Positions 1 to 13,600 of a stretch of 64,000 nt of DNA are shown piece by piece (the first letter of the stretch is position 1; each line of letters begins with the position of its first letter). Position numbers and translations under genes: made by a program. Source of the DNA: Siphonodentalium dalli. Lineage: Eukaryota; Mollusca; Scaphopoda; Gadilida; Siphonodentaliidae. The notes beneath the pieces are model-generated. The model was not told where the DNA came from. It did not search any database and saw only the letters and a program-made list of their open reading frames with translations. The DNA lies in NCBI GenBank assembly GCA_032622095.1, contig CP136069.1, positions 185,801,122-185,865,121 on the forward strand, written 5' to 3'.

Positions 1-46
1 GATACTGTATCTGTAAATAATCTCATAATACCCACTCCGGATGAAC

Positions 47-1573
47 AGAAGTAATCATAAACCAGCCTTTAATATTGGTGTGGCCTCATAAACCAGCCTT
101 TAATATTGGTTTGGCCTCATAAACCAGCCTTTAATATTGGTGTGGCCTTGTAAGCCAGGCAATAATATTGGAGTGGCCTCGTAAGCCAGGCAATAATATT
201 GGTGTGGCTGTATAAAGCTGGCTATATATTGGTGTGGCCTCTTAAACTAGGCAATAATATTGGTGTGGCCTCATAAGCCAGGCAATAATATTGGTGTGGT
301 TGCATAAGCCAGCCTATAATATTGGTGTGGCCTCATAAACCAGGCTATAATATTGGTGTGGCCTCATAAGCCAGGCAATAGTATTGGTGTGACCTCATAA
401 GCCAGGCAATAGTATTGGTGTGGCCTCATAAGCCAGGCTATAATATTGGTGTGGCCTCATAAGCCAGGCTATAATATTGGTGTGGCCTCATAAGCCAGGC
501 AATAGTATTGGTGTGGCCTCATAAGCCAGGCAATAATATTGGTGTGGCCTCTTAAACCAGGCAATAATATTGGTGTGGCCTCATAAGCCAGGCAATAATA
601 TTGGTGTGGTTGCATAAGCCAGGCTATAATATTGGTGTGGCCTCATAAACCAGGCTATAATATTGGTGTGGCCTCATAAACCAGGCAATAATATTGGTGT
701 GGCCTCATAAACCAGGCTATAATATTGGTGTGGCCTCATAAACCAGGCTATAATATTGGTGTGGCCTCATAAGCCAGGCAATAGTATTGGTGTGGCCTCA
801 TAAGCCAGGCTATAATATTGGTGTGGCCTCATAAGCCAGGCAATAGTATTGGTGTGGCCTCATAAGCCAGGCAATAGTATTGGTGTGGCCTCATAAGCCA
901 GGCTATAATATTGGTGTGGCCTCATAAGCCAGGCAATAGTATTGGTGTGGCCTCATAAGCCAGGCTATAATATTGGTGTGGCCTCATAAGCCAGGCAATA
1001 ATATTGGTGTGGCCTCATAAGTCAGGCAATAGTATTGGTGTGGCCTCATAAGCCAGGCAATATTATTGGTGTGGCCTCATAAGCCAGGCTATAATATTGG
1101 TGTGGCCTCATAAGCCAGGCAATAGTATTGGTGTGGCCTCATAAGCCAGGCAATAATATTGGTGTGGCCTCATAAGCCAGGCAATAGTATTGGTGTGGCC
1201 TCATAAGCCAGGCTATAATATTGGTGTGGCCTCATAAGCCAGGCAATAGTATTGGTGTGGCCTCATAAGCCAGGCTATAATATTGGTGTGGCCTCATAAG
1301 CCAGGCTATAATATTGGTGTGGCCTCATAAGCCAGGCAATAGTATTGGTGTGGCCTCATAAGCCAGGCTATAATATTGGTGTGGCCTCATAAGCCAGGCA
1401 ATATTATTGGTGTGGCCTCATAAGCCAGGCTATAATATTGATGTGGCCTCATAAGCCAGGCTATAATATTGGTGTGGCCTCATAAGCCAGGCAATAGTAT
1501 TGGTGTGGTCTCATAAGCCAGGCAATAATATTGGTGTGGCCTCATAAGCCAGGCTATAATATTGGTGTGGCCT
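47..1573. repeat. 31-bp minisatellite, about 49 copies
   Basis: The unit is GGTGTGGCCTCATAAGCCAG plus GCAATAATATT, with alternating GCAATAGTATT, GCTATAATATT and GCAATAATATT variants. Units near the left are more diverged (AACCAGCCTTTAATATT). It sits in MBOAT intron 7, ending about 11 bp from the exon 7 donor. Variant units repeat in blocks, suggesting expansion of multi-unit segments. Confidence 0.95.
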
Positions 1574-1584
1574 AATGCACTCAC

Positions 1585-1675
1585 TGATTAAATAAGCTGA
1601 TGGAAACAGTGGAGGTAGCAACGTCATCAGAACTGCACATGCAAGTGTCACTCCAAGAAGTCTTAGAATTATCAT
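1585..1675 (-). CDS. MBOAT1/2: MBOAT1/2-like exon 7
   Basis: 91 bases (30 codons + 1), acceptor CCTCTCTTTCAG and donor GTGAGTGC. It encodes MIILRLLGVTLACAVLMTLL and PPLFPSAYLI, one hydrophobic membrane segment where family members have KLL..GLSLLFHL...LP. It continues exon 6 at phase 0 and leaves at phase 1. The minisatellite begins about 11 bp past the donor. Later exons are not in the window. Confidence 0.78.
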
Positions 1676-4600
1676 CTGAAAGAGAGGAAAAATAATCTTC
1701 AGTTCGATGCTGAGTTTAGTGTGCCTGTCATAAATATGCAGAATGAGGTGAATTTAGCGTCCCTTAACCCTTTACACAACAGAAGGGCCCTGTGCCAATG
1801 CATTCTCTTATATATGCGAGTCGACCATAGGTCGCCTCGCATATATAAGAGAATGCATTGGCTTAACACATTAAAAATTATAAAATTGTTAAAGAATGTA
1901 AGAAAAAATGGTAAAAAGTGTTAAAAAAAGATTTTTTTTAGGCCAATGCATTCTCTTATATATGCGAGGCGACCTATGGTCGACTCGCATATATAAGAGA
2001 ATGCATTGGCACAGGGCATAACTGTAACTATCACAATGTGGTCAAGGAGCCGGTTCCAATGATATCCATATTTGTATGGTTCTATTGAGACAGACCGAAG
2101 ATATTTTAGGCTGTTGAAGCTTTATTTGGCCGGTTTTGGCCGGTTTGTTGGGTAAAGGGTTAAGGGTCCCATCCCCCCAGCCGCTTTTCCCCCTTCTGTC
2201 ATACCACAGGACATATTCCATATGTATAAAGATGTTTACTTCTCAATTTTGTTGAGACAGTGCTAAGATATTTAAATAGTTGTCAACTTTATTTGAAATT
2301 CTAGCGAGAATACACACTCGGACAGATCTAACACTAAAAGTTGGATGTCAGTATGTTTGTAAGCCGGAGCTAACATTCAACGTGCAGGGTCGATGTGTTC
2401 CATTTAGAATATAGAGTACACTTTATTTAGTTTTTACTGAAATGCTCCGGATTCTGAACGAGCACACACGGCTCTGCACGTTGCACGCTAGCTCCAACCT
2501 GCACTGTGCAGACACAGTTAGATGAACTGAGGAAGTGATCACCCGACATCGCTAGAACACATGCTTTGGTGTCCACTGGTTACATTGCTGCGGTTAGGTT
2601 ACGAAAAATGACTACCCACTGATTCTATCTTCATGTCGTAAAATATATATATCACTCCATTTTTTTCAAAGCATCTTATCTATGTTTATTATAATTTAGC
2701 TTGATATTTAGAACTAAAACATTGCGCCTTTATTCTATTCCTTCATTGCTTCCAACCTGCTAATCGTCTATCTGCTGAGTATTATATTCCGGCACGTTAT
2801 GCATCCGAACTATCTGCCGAATCTTGAATAGTGAGTCGTTTAACTTCAACGGGCGCGTTTCCGTATACTGGGAACAACGCAAGGCCTTCACCACCGGTGA
2901 CATTAACCTGGCAATTAATTTTTATTTAATAAATTTTCTAGGTTTTAAAGTTATTGCGGTTGATAGCATAGTAACTTGGGTAGAAAATGGATGCAAAATG
3001 ATTAGCAAATCTACTCTCTGATTCTTCTATTGGCCGATACAACAAGTAGGTCCAACAAGTAGGTCCACTAATGTTTCCACGACATTGAAAACATTGACTG
3101 CATTTTCCCCTCGGCGGATACAGGACCCGTTCCCCAAAACCTGGCGAAAAGCCTGGCTTAGGCCTCATCTTCTCTGGATAGTTTCTTTATTATCAAATTT
3201 CTATAGAAACTTCTTCACATAGATTCTATTTCTTTTTTAGTTTAGTTTCTCTATACCCAAATTGGCAGACGACACATTTCATAATCGAGGTTTCCAATTG
3301 GTGTACATCACAATATTCACCATTTGGGAACTTCAATCTGAGTCTATGTCTCCCATAGCAGATGAAACCATGCAGAATGAGGTCCCCGGAGGGTGAATTT
3401 AGAGATGCGGCCCCACACAGTGGGCTAGCATCAACAAATTCACCCTCTGGGGACCTTATTCTTCTTAGGCCTCATCTTCTGAGAAGTATCTATGGTCTCA
3501 AATTAACATTGTTTTTAGTTACTTTTCACCATCTGTTCAGTTTATAGATCCCCTAATTTGCAGAAGATAAAATGCATAATTGAAGTGACTACCGTATTAT
3601 CGCGGGTATAAGACCAGGGGGCCTAGGGAATAAATAGCTTGAAAAGGCATGGGTGGTCTTATACCCCGAAAAAATTGAGAAAATATGGCGTTGGACGATG
3701 GATGAGTAAGTATATTTAGCGTAAGTATGTTGAACATATCTCATTTCTGCATTTCGAGGTATAAGTAAACGTAACTTTACCAGAAAGCTGGAATTTCCCC
3801 ACATTTAGTTTCGGTTTCGCACGTGGTCGATACAGAATTAACGTTGAATTGGAAATCTTACACAGAAAATATGCACAGAAACGAACAGTCAAAATAACAC
3901 ATGTGATACATAACACAGTATAAGAATATATATATGCCTAGAAACATATGTAAAACTTTGTCTAGATAAATTATTTGGGAATTACAATGGGGATTTATAT
4001 TCCGTTAATCGTTTCATAAACGGAATCCTGCATTCCGTAAAATATTTAGTTTCTGTTGACATTAAAACAAGAATGTTGTGCTTCATATGTCAATCAATGG
4101 AAAGTGGGCGTTAAATTTAACTGAGAAATCCAATCGCTATTCAGAATGAGAAAACAATACAGCTTATGCGGTTACATAACTTACATTGTGTACATCAATG
4201 CATGAATCCCGCATCTATAGTCTATAGTAGTCTATAGTTTATATCAATGTTCAGACTTAATCCGATTAGGAAACTAATAAACCCGATGCTTTATTCGTGA
4301 TCTGTCAGGATCCGTTGTCCACATAGAGGATGTTACAATAGCGACTAATTGCATGTTTGACAAAAGCCAGTGAGTGTAATTATTTAACACTAACAGTACT
4401 GACAAAAGAGTTGTATTTCTGCTAAAAAGCACGTGTTTTAATAAATAGAGTTATCGCTCCTAAACTGTTTATACTGTAAAACGTGAACAAAATGCAGCTT
4501 AAAAATGTTAATGTCAATAACCTTTATTTTGGTTTCGAGTGCATAACGTTGACGTAGTTTGGAAGACATTGTTGTTCAATGACAAGTTCCCCTTCTGCTT

Positions 4601-7600
4601 CTTTTTATATCCACTGTGTGTTTACATAACCAGGAAGCCAGTTCTCTGTGTTTGGTTACATGAAGGAACATACCGACATTGTCACTGAACGAGAAAAATA
4701 TGTTTTTACAGTACTGTAGTTGGACAGACACGCAAAGCGCACAGCCGCGCATGGCTTTTGAACTTGAAGCTACATAATTATATACGCTGTTAGCTACTCG
4801 GTTCATTTGTATTTGATGTCTGTTAATGATTTGTTTCCCCGGGAAGTATAATTTAATAAACAAATAAGATTTTAAGATTCACTTTATTTTATTTTATTGA
4901 ATATTCTCACTTGCCTACGAAGTATAATTTTCCGTTTTGAATATAAATATTATATTTCTCGAGTTCGTCAATCTTTTTTTCTGTCTACAAGCTGATATCA
5001 AATACTTACTTACCACCGCTGAAATTGAACAAAATTTGGGATGGGCCTAAACTCGAATATACCCCTTTGCATGGAATAAACCCGTTTTGGAGGGGTTATG
5101 GTTAGGGCCTAGGGAGGGGGTGGTCTTATACCCCGGAAAACTTACTTCTAGTGAAAATACTGGGGTGGTCTTATGCCCGAAAGTGGGCTTATACCCGCGA
5201 GGTAATGGGTGAATATCATCAACTTCAACTGGGGAACTTCAGTCTGATCCTAGGTCTCCCATAGCAGTTGAGGCCTGAGCAGAATGAGGTTCCTAGAGCG
5301 GGATAGCTTCACTAAATTCACCATCTGGGGACCTCATTCTGCAAATGTCAGACTCCCTATTTCCAGGCTTGTGTAACGGTATCTACCTTTTTGCAGAATT
5401 GAGATCTCACTTGCCAAATGAAAATAATTTTGACGATTAGTAGATAATTTTGCATTTGGCAATTTGGAAAACAGTTCTGTTTTTTTTTAAGTTATACGGT
5501 ATATAAATGTATATACATGTAGAATATCTTTCTATTATGGGAAAATGTTGGGTTCTAGAATAAATCCCAAATTAAGATAATTTGAATACGTGATACTTGT
5601 ACCAGGGCAGAATGTTTTAGATATCTAATGTTTTAGATATCTAAAACATAGGTATCAAAAATAAAAATCAAGCTAATAAAACTAAAAAAGTAACTCACAT
5701 TTTCTGGATGCAATATCCTTTTGTCATTATCTGAGATCTTTGAATTACTGGTTTCTTCTTTCTGTGGAGATTTTATTTTTATTGAGAAATTCATGTGAAA
5801 ACTAATAATATTGAAAATACAATCTTGATGTGGGAGAGAAAACAATTAACTTTAATTAAAGCCCTGCAAGGCGTTTGCAATGTTAATATCTAGTAATTAG
5901 AATTAGGCCGCTCAACTAACCAATAATAACAATTATTAGCTATATGTCGAGTCGTGGAATTATGACAATAGCCTGGTTGGCTTCATCACTTTACTGTTAA
6001 GTGTTGTGGCCGACACAGACGTAATGCTTCTTGTGATAATGGAATTTGCTGCTATTTTCTTTAAACTCTGTAATGCGTAGCTTGTTCAAGAGTCTTATTT
6101 AATTAGAACTGATAAAAACAGTACTCACTTCAAGAGGTTTATTGTTTTTACTGGAAGCTGTTCCATTAATGAATGAAGTATAATCTGAGTAGAAAGCGAA
6201 TGGACCACACAACACACCATGAAAATAGAAGACGTAGCTGTAATATTCCAGCAATCCTGGGAGCTTCCTGCAAAATAATCACATTCAATGGAAGGGATGG
6301 GCATGGATTTATAAAGGTACATAATCCGAATTAATGCTCCTAAATGACTATTTCTTTGGCTTCGGGGGTAAACAATATTAATTTCGATTCAAGTCGAGGA
6401 ACCCACCCATCAAAGCTCAGAGTTATTAGATAACGATTTTTTAAATCTGTTTTTCTCACCACCTGGAATATTTGGCAGCCTAGCAAATATTTGAAGACAC
6501 GGCCGACATACTCTTGATGTACCAAATGGTGCTGAATAAAATGTAAATATATCACATGTTTTTGGAAATTTTATCCTTAGTTGACAGAGGTGAGCATTAT
6601 TTTTTGGTAAATATCAATTCTGATAACTGAAGCGTCTTTTGAAGAAATATTGTTGTTGTTGTAAACTTAGTACATGTTTAGTGATGTTTTTTTACATAAC
6701 AATGGTTCCATCACGCGAACTTTCATTATTGGAGAACTATCAATAATGATTATAAGAACAAAGTTCATGTATGTTCTTCTTAGCGGTGATGTTTTAACAG
6801 ACTTCCATATTTTTTGCACATTTACCCACTGCGAGTGCCTTGGGTCCCTTCCATTTGAAAAATACATGTTATAGTAGGCCAAACTATTGTATTCAATGCA
6901 ATGAAAGTACGACATCTGAATCAATTATATCTGATGTGTCATGCCAGCATTGAAGATCTGTCAGACTTTGTCAAATCTCTGATAAACTTTGAATTAAATC
7001 CGCGTTGGTTTCAGATATACAATGCACACAAATTAGTCACATTCGGCTTTCCGTACATAAGGTTTGGAAATCCTTGTTAACAAGAGGAAATACGCCGATG
7101 ACGTAATAATTTTAGTTATATTTTTTTGATTCTGCACTGGGTATACAATATGCAGGGCTATTATAGAGCATACGATACCTTAATATCAATTGGAAATTAA
7201 TCAGATAGGCCTAACCATGTATAGAACAGTAACATTAGGCTAGTTAATTAGCATTGTGCATTAACCCTTTACCCAACAGAACGGCCCTGTGCCAATGCAT
7301 TCTCTTATATATGCGAGTCGACCATAGGTCGCCTCGCATATATAAGAGAATGCATTGGCTTAACACATATTAAAAATGATAAAATTGTCAAAGAATGTAG
7401 AAAAATATTATAAAAATTGTTAAAAAATGTAAGAAAAAATTATAAAATTGTTAAAGAATGTAAGAAAAAACGGTCAATGCATTCTCTTATATATGCGAGG
7501 CGACCTATGGTCGACTCGCATATATAAGAGAATGCATTGGCACAGGGCATAACTGTAACCATCACAATGTGGTCAATGAACCGGTTCCAATGATATCCAT

Positions 7601-10600
7601 ATTTGTATGGTGTTATTGAGACAGACCGAAGATATTTTAGGCTGTTGAAGCTTTATTTGGGCGTTTTTGGCCGTTTTGTTGGATAAAGGGTTAAGCTTTT
7701 AATTGCCTTAGTATAAATAAATCTGCCACAAACAACATTTAAACAGAGTTGGCTCCATAGGGAGCCTCGCACTTATAAAAGAATGCACTGGCTTACAAGG
7801 TCAATGTATTCTCTTATATATGCGATGCTCCCTATGGGAGACTCGCATATATAAGAGAATGCATTGGCACAGGATTTTCGCAAAAAATTGCAGGAAGCTC
7901 CAGTCAAGAAATGGTTAATTAGCCACCAACATGACATCAGAAGCACTTTGATGAGTCTACTACAGTTGTTGAAATACGTCATTGCATGTGACGTTCGAGC
8001 CCTGATGTAGGAAATATCATGTCAATACAACTTTGCATTTGCATTCGATGCGATGAAAGTACGTCTGTATCAAAAGTTGGTCGTATCAAACTTTCATCAG
8101 AAAGGCAGGGAATCGATTTATAGAAAGTCCGGTTTGGAGAGGTTTTAGTGTAAATTCATTTGCTTTAAATAAGCATTTCTGTCTCTTAGGCAGTCCTTGA
8201 ATTACCGGTAGCTATGGCAAAAGTCAAAGCTATCGAAAAAGCTGTAGAAGCCAAAATAGAATTTCATGCAATTCTAAGGCAAGCCATAGAAAACAAATGC
8301 CAATTTCATCTAGTCGAGAAATATTTACGGAATAGATCTCTTTCTCTGTTCTTCGCTCAATTTGTCTTTGTCAGAGAATAGACCATCATAAAGAGCGACT
8401 GCGATGCTTGTTACTTTCTGTGTAGATATCATGAGTGGCCTGAAAATATATAATATACCAGCTGAAACAGCATCCCAAAGAGAGTGTTTACTCAGGCGTG
8501 TAGGGGCAAAGGATCCCAAAGAGAGTCTTTACTCAGGCGTGTATGGGCAAAGGATCCCAAAGAGAGTCTTTACTCAGGCGTGTCGGGGCAAAGGTTCCCA
8601 AAGAGGGTCTTTACTCAGGCGTGTCGGGGCAAAGGTTCCCAAAGAGTCTTTACTCAGGCGTGTAGGGGCAAAGGATCCCAAAGAGAGTCTTTACTCAGGC
8701 GTGTAGGGGCAAAGGCCTGAAGCACACATATTGATCTTTTAAATATTTTGATATAAAAAAAAAATAATTATTCTGATAGTTGGCCATTGCAATATTGATA
8801 CAAATACAACTGGAGGAAATAAAGGGCCCCATTTTTGTCTCCAACGTGGTACTGGTAATTGCTATGATAATACGTCATTCTGAGGCATATAAAGTCTGTA
8901 TCTCACCTGCCCGGTATTTTTCAATCTATTTTGATCCCCATAACATGGCAGGAACTCATTTTCATTATAATTACCATGTGGTTTACATCGTTCATAGAGC
9001 AAATGAGTGTATTTTGCACTCATCCATGGCTCAAATTCATTCATCTGTTGCATTAATTCTGTTGAGTATAACAGGAGATGGTCCCATAAATTATACTCTG
9101 ATGAATCTGGCATTTGCTACTCGAAACGAATATCGAATCAAATCGTCACTTATTAAAATTCTAAAAATTAGTTTTGAGCAATTGTTTATTGCAGCGAACT
9201 GAGAGAAGTTTTCCGACAAAGGAGACTACACACATTTTATCTAATATATTTTTACGAATTTATGTACATTGGAATTCTCGTACTGGTTGAATTCTTGAAT
9301 CCTGACCGGGATAGGTATAACTGTACATATTAGGTACATGTATACAACCGGCCGGCATTCACATTTTGACCTTACATTGTTTCATATGCGTTGACTTGTT
9401 CCGAAATGTAATTTTTGGTGCAAATTATATGATCACATTACTTGGACAGTTATATTTTTGTCGCTGAACTTCGGATGAATTTTCGGAGATAAAAATATAT
9501 GGTTCTAAGTAATGTAATCGTACTGTTTTGTACAATTTGTGGAAATGGATAGATTCGATACTCGATAGATGTGCGACACTGTGTCATTGATTGTGACAAC
9601 CAGATCATATTCACAGTACTGTCGCTACAAATCGAAAGTACTTTTCGCAAGCTGGATAACTCTATTACTCAATTGAGTTAACTCGTGAAGTTTGCCACAT
9701 GTTCAGGTATTGACTGGAGTCTTACGTGACAATACGCATGTATTTGCTAAATTTTCTCGAAATTAAACGAGGAAATAAATGATGTAACAAATATTCAAAA
9801 TATAAACGAATCTCCCGACGTTATTTGAATCGAATCAGTTGGATGATTTTAGATGATTTTGAATTGAATCCAATCTGGAACCTTCATCGGAGTCTACCAT
9901 AAATGTCCTGATTTAGTGTACAGTCCCCCTTCAATAGAAGTAATTGTAAAAGATGATGGTGAAAGGATCATCCATCATTATAACTAAACCTGGTGAATCA
10001 ATTTTAACTATCTGATACTCTGGATACCTGCTAAGAGTTTGAACACATTTTTCAAAGTGAAATTCCGTTACTTTTTCAGGACAAGCAGACAGATATCCAG
10101 TACAATGTTGATCATACTATTACTAATATTGTATTGACTGGTATAAAATCATAACTTTTTATAATTATGTTACTTACCATATAAACAAGTTAACAGGAAT
10201 GAAAAACTTGAACTTAAACTGCAATTTTCAGTTATACCAACATTGAACTGGATACTTAACAAAACATATGTCATGGAAAACAATTCTCAGTTACAATCAG
10301 ACCACAAGTTTTTTATTATAATTTGGTAAGATGTTTTTGCCAGGTATTCCCGGTATTATCCAGTATTACTAAAACATGTAAATTTTTTCCACCAGTTTCC
10401 TTAACCTGGAATTTCTAATGTTTATTTTACTGTACTTTCCAATTTCCAATGTAGGCGTATGAACCCTGCCTGCCGATGGGTAAATGTTTGATTCCCATTC
10501 ATTCATTTGGATTGATGTTCAGCTAAGGCCGCTATTATTAAAATATTTGTCTCCCATTCCCTACCGAACGTAAAAAGTTAAGAGTAGGTACCCAGTAGGT

Positions 10601-13600
10601 CGTCTAATATTGTATTGTGTTTTCTCCGTTATAAAACCTCTTATTTGTCTTTTAAAAGATATCCAATCATTCATTTAACAAAAATGTATTATCTTGGATC
10701 CCAATTTATAACACTATTGTTTAGTTCTTCATAAAAAGTACCAGAAATAACTGAGAAAATCACATTTTTTTAAACGAAGGTATAAATCAATGGCTAAACA
10801 ATAAAATAAAATGTACTTTTAAGGCCAAAAATAAATACCTGTGTTTAGTGTTTCCCTACTTACTCTACAAAAAGATGCCTACCCAAAACTTTTTATTGGA
10901 CTGTGGACAAAGATTTCTTTTTTGTTCAGTGGGAAGGGCGTCGAAAGGTATCTTACCCATTTTAAAACCTCTCCTATAATTTGTATACAAAAAATTTGAA
11001 GTTTATTAGTCTAGTGCTTTGACTAATTCAAGATAACAATATTTAGTATTGAACCTTTCAATTAATCTGAATTGTGAAGCTTTCTAGATTGAATTGTCAA
11101 TGACCCAATGGAATTCAGAACAAAAATATTTGAAAAAAAAGAAAAAGATTCCCTACCTACTAGGGTCCTGTGAATATTCGATTCGAGATTCGATTCGAAA
11201 GTCAAATTCGATTCGAATTCGATTCGAAATTTCCAACTCGAAATTTCGAATATACACTGACAAAAAAGTAAGCTGTTTACGGACAAGTTCACACGTCTAT
11301 CTTTGCTGTTTCTGTGCCATATATAATTCCCGAAAATTATGAATATATGCACCTTATAATTCTTATTGTACATCGCGAATGTTCGCATGCTATTAAATAT
11401 AAGTATAGCCAGTAATTAGCCACTATAGGACGACTAAATACATCTGAATTCTAGCTTTGAACATGGTAGCCAAAAGCTCAGAGATCGCCGATGGACCGAC
11501 AACACGCGTAAATTATAATAGCGATGAGATGCTTAAAAGCATTGTCCAGATTGGTCATTACTCGAGTTACCATGGATATCTCGATCCAGTTTTGTGGTGT
11601 AATTCTACTTTTTCAAATTGTACAACAAAAACAGTTTATTCAGATCGCTGCACGAGACTTTTCCCGTTTTGTCTAAAACCGTGCACATGAGGTACCAATT
11701 GAGTACACCGCTAACCCCTTTTCTAGTGATTCGTATTTCGAATGAAGTATGAATGCAAATGGATATTGGCCAGATGATTTTATACATGGTATGTTGATAT
11801 ATGTTACGACCAAATGAAGTTACTTAATAAGTGTATTTAACAATAAAATAAATGTAACTTTCCCATCCTCCGCATTCGTCGTGGTCGACATTCGTTCTGT
11901 AATATCGCCAAGATTGTAAACAACACGTGCTCCCGGCGTCGAAGAGTGCGTGTGGCGGTGTTTTCTTTTGAAGTTGACTTTCAGTTTCGGAGCGTTCCTT
12001 GAAACTTGACAATTTGTCGTCCGTTATTCATGTTTATTTTAAACATGATAAAAGCTACATGTAGTGCAGAAACTTACACGTGTGATGAATGCAACGTGGT
12101 ATATAAATCGCAAGCGTCTGGGACAACACTTGAGACATCTAATCATCCAACACTACATAAACAGGCTACCCTGCGACTGTTGTTACATCTTCAAGTTTAT
12201 AAAAACTGGTGTTTCTGAGTGCCGATTTACAATTGTGCATGTACATGCAAACTCTACAAATTGCCGTAAATTTTAATTCCGATAATCCGTTTAGTGGTTA
12301 TATATCTAATCGTGGTTACGACCGCATGGACGTTTTAATCTGTTTCTTTTTTCTCTAAACAATTCTCAATTGAAGTTAATAGTATCGGGAACGACGGTTG
12401 ATCGCCACACAAGTTATGATGGAATTTCATGGAAGTTCATAGAACGTTTCTCAAATCGTCTAATCATTGACATTAAAAGCCTAATTGAGAATGCAACACA
12501 CAGGTATGATTCGATTCGATATTCGATTCGATTACGTAGACTCGATTCGATATTCGATTCGATCAAAATCTCCAATTCGCAGGACCCTACTACCTACCTA
12601 CCCTAATTATTATAGACCATGTAACCCTAAACACAGGTATTATTTTTGTGGCCTAATCAGGATTATAAAATCAAAGGTTTGAGAATAAACAGAGAACAGA
12701 GCTGAATGCTACCAATCTTAACTAGAGGTGTGACTGTCCCGTGTTTTTTAAATACTAAGATGTTTCACATGTCAGTAAACATTTAGTTAAAATAATAAAA
12801 TAACAGTTCCCATTGCAGGTGCACAACCCTAACCCTAATCTTAAACCTATTGACTGAAAAATGTAGGAATAAAAGCTCGGACAAAATTATGCATGTTTCG
12901 AAAATGTTCTAAGTCGAAAAAGGGGAATAACTCCACAAAACAAAGTCGGACAGACATCATAATCGCAGGTGCACAGGTTCCCATGGTACTAAATATCAGT
13001 GCCAAGATTAAAAAACATTGACCTAAAAATGTAGGAATAAAAGCTCGGACAAAATTATGCATGTTGCAAAACAATTTCTAAGTCGAAAAAGGGGGATAAC
13101 TCCACCAAGAAATGTTGGACAGACGTCATAATCGCAGGTGCACAGTTTACCATGGTACTAAATATCAGTGCCAAGATTAAAACAAATTGACTTAAAAATG
13201 TAGGAATAAAAGCTCGGACAAAATTATACATGTTGCGAAAATTTTCTAAGTCGAAAAAGGGGGGATAACTCCACCAAAAAAATCCAACAGACGTCATAAT
13301 CGCAGGTGCACAGGTTCCCATGGTGGTTGATGTCTGTGCCAAGTTTCACGGAAATTTATCAAAAAAACAACTGAGAAAAACTCCGGACAAATTTGTGTCC
13401 ACGGAGCGACGGACGGACGGATGACGGACGGATGGACGGACGAGCTGATTCCAGTATACCCCCCTAACTTTGTTGCGGGGGTTATAATTAGATTATTTAT
13501 CTCTGTGTAGAGAACTGGAGACCATGTGACCTGAGATGCAGAGTTATGAGAGTAAAAATTAGGTAGAATTACTCCCCTTTGATCACCTGGATAACTGCAT

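Noticed and set aside
47-1573. CRISPR-like array of regular repeats
   Set aside because: There are no unique spacers; units are contiguous. The context is a eukaryotic intron. The same holds for the 55-bp array at 40551-41375.
1721-1924. Frames giving [19 protein letters not shown]-type peptides, also near 17683, 26578, 30652 and 30683
   Set aside because: They are translations of the MITE core palindrome; the same peptide appears wherever the hairpin occurs.
3362-3547. Frames giving MRSPEGEF...[20 protein letters not shown], also near 33089, 39996 and 40072
   Set aside because: They are translations of the E-family repeat hairpin, not a gene family.
8404-8720. Overlapping 100- and 78-codon frames with repeated RRVGAKDPKES peptides
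   Set aside because: Produced by the 41-bp minisatellite; the minus strand at its left border is MBOAT exon 4.
8780-9202. 140-codon plus-strand ORF
   Set aside because: No recognised similarity, hydrophobic and AT-driven composition, and it lies inside an MBOAT intron on the opposite strand.
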